A program made the translations under genes and the position numbers. This document shows positions 59,934-64,000 of a DNA stretch of 64,000 nucleotides, in pieces; position 1 is the first letter of the stretch; each line of letters starts with the position of its first letter. The notes beneath the pieces were generated by a model. That model had not been told where the DNA came from. It ran no database searches and worked only from the letters and a program-made list of their open reading frames with translations. The stretch is from Hyphomicrobium sp. CS1BSMeth3 (GTDB taxonomy: Bacteria > Pseudomonadota > Alphaproteobacteria > Rhizobiales > Hyphomicrobiaceae): contig NZ_FPEI01000006.1 of NCBI RefSeq assembly GCF_900117415.1, positions 1,922,001 through 1,986,000 on the forward strand, written 5' to 3'.

Positions 59934-61189
59934 TGCGCTCGGCGCGATCCAGTGATCCAAATCTCGTGCGCATGGGCTTCATGCCGCTGACGGACTGCGC
60001 TCCGGTTGTGGCCGCGAGCCTGCTCGGCTTTGCCGAGGCCGAAGGATTGCGCGTGAACCTCACCAAGGAAGCCTCGTGGGCGACGCTGCGCGACCGCATT
60101 GCCGTGCGCCATCTCGATGCGGCGCATATGCTGGCGCCGATGCCCATTGCCGCGTGCCTGGGCCTGACGCCGCTCCCCGATCGCCTCATCGTGCCGCTCA
60201 TGCTCGGCTTTGGCGGCAATACGATCACCGTGTCGCGTGCCTTATGGGCGGATCTGAAGGCAGCCGGCGCACCGACCCGCCTCGAGGCTTCCGGCACGGC
60301 GCGTGCGCTCGCCGAGGTCGCCGCGCGCAGACGGCGCGAAGGGGCGCCGAAGCTCGTTTTCGCGGTCGTCCATCATCACTCTGCGCACACGTATCAGCTT
60401 TCGTACTGGCTCGCGGCGGCAAGTATCCTGCCGAACGTCGAGATCGACATTGTCGCTGTGCCGCCGCCGCTGATGCCCTCAGCGCTCGCGGCCGGCCAGA
60501 TCGACGGCTTCTGCGCCGGCGAGCCCTGGGGGCGCGTGGCCTCCGTCACGGGATCAGGCCGCTGCGTGACGACGAACATCGCCATCTGGCGCGCCAGCCC
60601 CGAGAAGGTTCTCGGCGTCGCGCAGGACTGGGCGGATGCAGATCCCGAACGCCACTTCCGGCTGATCCGCGCGGTCTACAAAGCGGCCGTGTGGTGTGAC
60701 GATCCCGCGAACCGCGGCGAGCTCGCGCGGCTACTGGCGCGGCCCGAGATCTTCGACTTGCCCGCCGAGATCCTGGAAGCGAACCTCGACGGCCGCATCG
60801 CGCTCGACAACGGCGAAGAGATGCAAGTCAGCGGCTTCCTGAATTTCTCGCGATCCGCCGCGACCTTCCCTTGGAAGAGCCATGCGGCGTGGTTCTATTC
60901 GCAGATGGTTCGCTGGGGTGAGACGAAGATGAGCGCCGATGGCTATGCCCGCGCGCAAGCGACCTACCGACCCGATGTTCACCGCGCAGCACTTGCCCCG
61001 CTCGACGTGCCGCTGCCGACGGCAAACGCGAAGATCGAAGGCGCAATCACCGCAGAGACTGCCGTGCCGTCGACAGTGGGCCGCCTCTTTCTCGCGTCCG
61101 ATCGCTTCTTCGATGGCGGGATTTTCGATCCCGAGCGCATCGAGGACTATCTCGCATCGCAGCCCGTCAAAGCAGATGGCCCACGCTGA
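59930..61189 (+). CDS. nasS: NasS, cytoplasmic nitrate sensor
   Basis: 419 residues; ATG 59,933 is an alternative. It belongs to the NrtA/CmpA periplasmic binding family (RMGFMPLTDCAPVVAASLLG, IDIVAVPPPLMPSALAAGQI, DGFCAGEPWGRVASVTGSGR) but begins without a signal peptide, the hallmark of NasS. NasS binds NasT in the absence of nitrate or nitrite and releases it when the anion binds. It resembles the exported NrtA encoded downstream, so the two share an origin. Confidence 0.92.
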   Translation: MMRSARSSDPNLVRMGFMPLTDCAPVVAASLLGFAEAEGLRVNLTKEASWATLRDRIAVRHLDAAHMLAPMPIAACLGLTPLPDRLIVPLMLGFGGNTITVSRALWADLKAAGAPTRLEASGTARALAEVAARRRREGAPKLVFAVVHHHSAHTYQLSYWLAAASILPNVEIDIVAVPPPLMPSALAAGQIDGFCAGEPWGRVASVTGSGRCVTTNIAIWRASPEKVLGVAQDWADADPERHFRLIRAVYKAAVWCDDPANRGELARLLARPEIFDLPAEILEANLDGRIALDNGEEMQVSGFLNFSRSAATFPWKSHAAWFYSQMVRWGETKMSADGYARAQATYRPDVHRAALAPLDVPLPTANAKIEGAITAETAVPSTVGRLFLASDRFFDGGIFDPERIEDYLASQPVKADGPR

Positions 61190-61191
61190 CA

Positions 61192-61211
61192 TGCAGCCCG
61201 GTTGCGCTGCA
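61192..61211. promoter_or_regulatory. TGCAGC-N8-GCTGCA inverted repeat, candidate NtrC enhancer site
   Basis: A perfect 6-bp dyad with TGCA ends lies just after the nasS stop, centred about 156 bases upstream of the start expected for the sigma-54 promoter. NtrC sites follow TGCAC-N-GTGCA-type symmetry and act at this distance. It could instead be the nasS terminator, although no U-run follows. Confidence 0.35.
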
Positions 61212-61331
61212 CAATAAGCTCGCAAACGCCTGAAAACTCATCGGCATCTCCCGTCATTCGCGACGCCGCTCAACTCCGAGACCGTAGATCAAATCACTGA
61301 CTTATAATCATTTTTAGAATTGCTCGCGAAC

Positions 61332-61347
61332 TGGCACGCTTCCTGCT
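61332..61347 (+). promoter_or_regulatory. Sigma-54 promoter of nrtABC
   Basis: TGGCACGCTTCCTGCT matches the -24/-12 consensus: GG (61,333-61,334) and GC (61,345-61,346) are separated by exactly ten bases, with TGGCAC intact and TGCT at -12. Transcription should begin near 61,358, leaving a leader of about 195 bases before nrtA. Sigma-54 control by NtrC is usual for nitrate assimilation operons. Confidence 0.85.
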
Positions 61348-61380
61348 TTGTAGATTAACCAAAGCCAGTCCCAGTTTCCC

Positions 61381-61396
61381 AGCCCAACGACGGGCT
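61381..61396 (+). promoter_or_regulatory. ANTAR-type hairpin (NasT target) in the nrt leader
   Basis: AGCCC and GGGCT form a 5-bp stem around the six-base loop AACGAC. A at loop position 1 and G at position 4 are the defining features of ANTAR RNA targets. It lies seven bases before the left arm of the intrinsic terminator. A second hairpin (GCCTTC/GAAGGT, 61,425 region) is enclosed by the terminator stem, but its loop does not clearly fit the A1/G4 rule. Confidence 0.6.
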
Positions 61397-61402
61397 ACCG
61401 GC

Positions 61403-61469
61403 AGCGCCGCCGACAGAAAGGAAGGCCTTCGATTGAAGGTCGCTCCAATCATGTCGCGGCGCTTTTTTT
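61403..61469 (+). terminator. Intrinsic terminator in the nrt leader
   Basis: AGCGCCGCCGAC (61,403-61,414) pairs with GTCGCGGCGCT (61,453-61,463) with one bulged base, and is followed directly by a run of seven T (61,463-61,469). It lies between the sigma-54 promoter and nrtA, so it is an attenuator: NasT bound to the preceding hairpin should stop it from forming. Confidence 0.75.
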
Positions 61470-61553
61470 ATGCCCGGAGCAGAGCCGGACAACACGAAAG
61501 CGAGGAAGCGCGGGCGGGCACGACGTCAAAGGGAACAGCGAGGAGCACACGCA

Positions 61554-62900
61554 ATGCGCAAAACGAGAGCTTCGAAGACCGTCGTCCGTCCGGCGGCCGC
61601 CGAAATCGCGATGGACCGTCGCACGTTCGTCCGGCAAGCGGCGGCGACGGCAGCCACGGCGGCACTGCTCTCGTCGATCAAGGCCGCGTTCCCCGGCGGC
61701 GTGTTTGCGCAAGGCAGCGGTCCCGAGGTCAAGGGCACGAAGCTCGGCTACATCGCGCTGACGGATGCCGCGCCGCTCATCATCGCCAAGGAGAAGGGCT
61801 TCTACGCCAAGCATGGCATGCCCGACATGGAGATCCTCAAGCAGGCCTCGTGGGGCTCGACGCGCGACAACATGGCGCTCGGCACCAAGGCCAATGGCAT
61901 CGACGGCGGTCACATCCTGCGCCCGAAGGTGCACCTCTATTCGACCGGCAAGGTCATGCAGAACAATCAGCCCTTGCCCATGTACACGATGCTGAACCTC
62001 AATGAGGACGGCCAGGCGATTTCGATCTCCAACGAGTTCAAGGAACTCGCCATCAAAGCCGATTCCTCGCCGCTGAAAGCGGCTTTCGAGAAGAAGAAGG
62101 CCTCGGGCAAGGAAGTGAAGGTCGCCATGACCTTCCCCGGCGGCACGCACGATCTCTGGATCCGCTACTGGCTCGCAGCCGGCGGCATCGATCCGGACAA
62201 GGACGTCTCCACCATCGTCGTGCCGCCCCCGCAGATGGTTGCCAACATGAAAGTCGGCAACATGGATGCCTTCTGCGTCGGCGAGCCCTGGAACGAGCAG
62301 CTCGTCAACCAGGACATCGGCTACAGCGCCATCACGACAGGTGAGCTCTGGTTCAAGCACCCCGAGAAGATCCTCGGCATGCGCGCGGACTGGGTGGATG
62401 CCAATCCGAAAGCCACGCTCGCCATCCTCATGGCCGTGATGGAAGCGCAGCAGTGGTGCGAGAAGATGGAGAACAAGGACGAGATGGCCGCCATCATCGG
62501 CCGCCGTCAGTGGTTCAACGTGCCTGTTCCCGACATCATCGGCCGCATCAAGGGCGATATCAACTACGGTCTCGGCCGCAAGGTCCAGGGCTCGAACCTG
62601 CGCATGAAGTTCTGGGGTGAGAAGGGCGAGTCCTCCTATCCCTGGAAGAGCCTCGATATGTGGTTCGTCACCGAGAACATTCGCTGGGGCAAGTTCGAGC
62701 CCGACTTCGACATCAAGGGCCTCGTCAACAAGACGAACCGCTCGGATCTTTGGGTCGAGGCAGCGAAAGGCCTTGGCCTCAAGGACTATCCCGCAGGCGA
62801 GAGCCGCGGCGCCGAGAAATTCTTCGACGGCAAGGTGTTCGATCCTGCGGATCCGATGGCCTACCTCAAGACGCTCGCAATCAAGCGCGCGATGGTCTGA
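61554..62900 (+). CDS. nrtA: Nitrate ABC transporter substrate-binding protein
   Basis: 448 residues from ATG 61,554 (GAGGAG eight bases upstream). An N-terminal extension leads to a twin-arginine signal, MDRRTFVRQAAATAATAAL (about 20-38), so the folded protein is exported by Tat. The NrtA/CmpA ligand domain shows LGYIALTDAAPLIIAKEKGF, MTFPGGTHDLWIRYWLAAGG, DAFCVGEPWNEQLVNQDIGY and a C-terminal region rich in aromatic residues. It binds nitrate or nitrite in the periplasm and delivers it to NrtB. It is transcribed from the sigma-54 promoter through the attenuator. Confidence 0.93.
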   Translation: MRKTRASKTVVRPAAAEIAMDRRTFVRQAAATAATAALLSSIKAAFPGGVFAQGSGPEVKGTKLGYIALTDAAPLIIAKEKGFYAKHGMPDMEILKQASWGSTRDNMALGTKANGIDGGHILRPKVHLYSTGKVMQNNQPLPMYTMLNLNEDGQAISISNEFKELAIKADSSPLKAAFEKKKASGKEVKVAMTFPGGTHDLWIRYWLAAGGIDPDKDVSTIVVPPPQMVANMKVGNMDAFCVGEPWNEQLVNQDIGYSAITTGELWFKHPEKILGMRADWVDANPKATLAILMAVMEAQQWCEKMENKDEMAAIIGRRQWFNVPVPDIIGRIKGDINYGLGRKVQGSNLRMKFWGEKGESSYPWKSLDMWFVTENIRWGKFEPDFDIKGLVNKTNRSDLWVEAAKGLGLKDYPAGESRGAEKFFDGKVFDPADPMAYLKTLAIKRAMV

Positions 62901-62947
62901 GACGCCGCGTGAAGTCCCCCGACATCCTGACCAAGGAGAGCGAGCCG

Positions 62948-63871
62948 ATGACGGCGCAAAGCGCGCACAACATCATTTTGGACTCACCCGGAGCTTCTGC
63001 TTCGCTTGTGGCTGCAGCGAGAAGCAACGAGGCGCAGGTCATCGCATTTGCACCACCTCGCGCACCTTTCGCGGAGCGCATGTGGGCCGTGGCGCAATCA
63101 TGGTTCGCCGTGATCGTGCCGCCGATCATCGTGCTTTGCGCGCTCCTGCTTGTTTGGGAGCTCGCGAGCGGCGGCCCGAAAGCGAGCCTCCCGCCACCGT
63201 CGAAGATCTGGGCGGACGCCAAGGATCTCATCGTCGATCCCTTCTTCGTCAACGGACCGCAGGACATTGGCCTCGGACTGCGCGTCATGACATCGCTGCA
63301 GCGCGTCGTCATGGGCTTCGGCCTCGCGGCGATCGCGGGCATCCTGCTCGGCGCGCTCGTCGGCCAGAGCGTGTGGGCCATGCGCGGCCTTGATCCGATT
63401 TTCCAGGTGCTGCGGACCGTGCCGCCACTGGCCTGGCTGCCGATCTCGCTCGCTGCCTTCCGCGATGCCAATCCATCCGCGATCTTCGTGATCTTCATCA
63501 CGGCGATCTGGCCGATCATCATCAACACCGCTGTCGGCATCCGCAATATTCCGCAGGACTATCGCAACGTCGCTGCAGTGCTGCGCCTCAATCATCTGGA
63601 GTTCTTCTGGCGGATCATGATCCCGTCGGCCGCGCCGTACATCTTCACGGGCCTCAGGATCGGCATTGGCCTTTCGTGGCTCGCCATCGTCGCAGCCGAG
63701 ATGCTCACCGGCGGCGTCGGCATCGGCTTCTTCATCTGGGATGCGTGGAACTCCTCGCGCCTCTCCGACATCGTGGTCGCGCTCGTCTACATCGGCATTG
63801 TCGGCTTCGTGCTGGACCGCATGGTTGCCGGCATCGGCCATCTCGCGACTCGCGGCACCCAGGCCACCTGA
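62948..63871 (+). CDS. nrtB: Nitrate ABC transporter permease
   Basis: 307 residues from ATG 62,948 (AAGGAGAG upstream). About six membrane helices (WFAVIVPPIIVLCALLLVWE; VMGFGLAAIAGILLGALVGQ; AIFVIFITAIWPIIINTAVG; and others). The coupling-loop motif of binding-protein-dependent permeases is AAVLRLNHLEFFWRIMIPSA. The C-terminus fits NrtB (WLAIVAAEMLTGGVGIGFFI). It forms the membrane channel with the ATPase encoded eleven bases downstream. The first 40 residues are an unusual non-conserved cytoplasmic tail. Confidence 0.93.
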   Translation: MTAQSAHNIILDSPGASASLVAAARSNEAQVIAFAPPRAPFAERMWAVAQSWFAVIVPPIIVLCALLLVWELASGGPKASLPPPSKIWADAKDLIVDPFFVNGPQDIGLGLRVMTSLQRVVMGFGLAAIAGILLGALVGQSVWAMRGLDPIFQVLRTVPPLAWLPISLAAFRDANPSAIFVIFITAIWPIIINTAVGIRNIPQDYRNVAAVLRLNHLEFFWRIMIPSAAPYIFTGLRIGIGLSWLAIVAAEMLTGGVGIGFFIWDAWNSSRLSDIVVALVYIGIVGFVLDRMVAGIGHLATRGTQAT

Positions 63872-63882
63872 GGAGACAAGTC

Positions 63883-64000
63883 ATGACGCCATTTCTGAAG
63901 GTCGACCACGTCTCCAAAAGCTTTGCCCGCGGCACCGCGACGACCGAGGTCCTGCGCGATATCGACCTGACGATCGCGCGCGGTTCCTATGTCTCGATCA
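63883..64000 (+). CDS. Nitrate ABC transporter ATP-binding protein (partial, N-terminus)
   Basis: The gene starts at ATG 63,883 with AGGAG nine bases before and runs off the right edge after 39 residues. The visible part (FLKVDHVSKSFARGTATTEV .. LRDIDLTIARGSYVSI) is the first beta-strand segment of an ABC ATPase; the Walker A lies beyond the window. Its place after nrtA and nrtB shows that it energises nitrate uptake (NrtC or NrtD type). Confidence 0.85.
   Translation, partial: MTPFLKVDHVSKSFARGTATTEVLRDIDLTIARGSYVSI

Noticed and set aside
61433-62005. Open frame starting in the nrt leader
   Set aside because: It overlaps nrtA in a different frame and starts inside the terminator loop; the leader's RNA elements explain the region.
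1-64000. CRISPR arrays, insertion sequences, rRNA genes
   Set aside because: No regularly spaced repeats, no transposase-like product and no rRNA-like conserved blocks were seen on reading the window.

Overview
The window is GC-rich DNA from an alphaproteobacterium, most likely of the order Hyphomicrobiales (Rhizobiales). The evidence is a NasT/NasS pair followed by a Tat-exported NrtA, a DUF1127 protein, an RbbA-type efflux operon, several ECF sigma/anti-sigma pairs and an OtsA/OtsB/GH15 trehalose operon. I cannot name the genus. There is no rRNA gene, CRISPR array or insertion sequence, and no intact tRNA.

Positions 1 to about 15,355 are an integrated mobile element whose left end lies outside the window. 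Nearly all its genes are on the minus strand. From the right end they run: tyrosine integrase (P4 type), AlpA-like HTH protein with an AT-hook tail, a small unknown, an SF3 (D5/P4-type) helicase, a divergent membrane protein, an orphan terminase small subunit, six small unknown or phage-like proteins, a 2,212-residue polyvalent protein with an HExxH metallopeptidase motif, a PrtN-like activator and two small genes. Within the window there is TerS but no TerL, portal, capsid or tail gene, so the layout resembles a phage satellite (PICI/P4-like) more than an autonomous prophage. A tRNA-Ser 3'-end-like remnant next to the integrase is a candidate attachment site.

From 15,546 to 31,105 are a SARP/BTAD regulator; a YhiI-RbbA-YhhJ-type efflux operon with a divergent TetR regulator; a two-subunit molybdenum hydroxylase; a sigma factor/anti-sigma/periplasmic sensor trio laid out like CnrHYX; a formate/nitrite channel; and a second ECF sigma/anti-sigma pair. 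From 31,147 to 37,079 are an RND pump with its adaptor and a class II HDAC-like deacetylase. From 37,231 to 40,991 is a probable copper-uptake module: DUF2946, a TonB-dependent receptor and a YcnI-PCuAC fusion.

From 41,038 to 47,746 are general metabolic and unknown genes: a secreted unknown, an APC permease, a secreted hydrolase-like protein, a CMD protein, an LLM flavin monooxygenase and an old-yellow-enzyme homologue. From 47,811 to 50,816 a secreted subtilisin lies with its ECF sigma and anti-sigma. A SugE/Gdx guanidinium exporter follows, preceded by what reads as a guanidine-II (mini-ykkC) riboswitch. Next is a translationally coupled operon otsB-GH15-otsA-glk (minus strand), then an adenosine/sugar kinase and a PLP-dependent decarboxylase.

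The right end (59,331 to 64,000) is a nitrate assimilation locus: nasT, nasS, a leader with a sigma-54 promoter, an ANTAR-type hairpin and an intrinsic terminator, then nrtA, nrtB and the start of the ATPase gene. Nitrate sensed by NasS should release NasT to antiterminate the leader, while NtrC/sigma-54 would supply nitrogen-limitation control.
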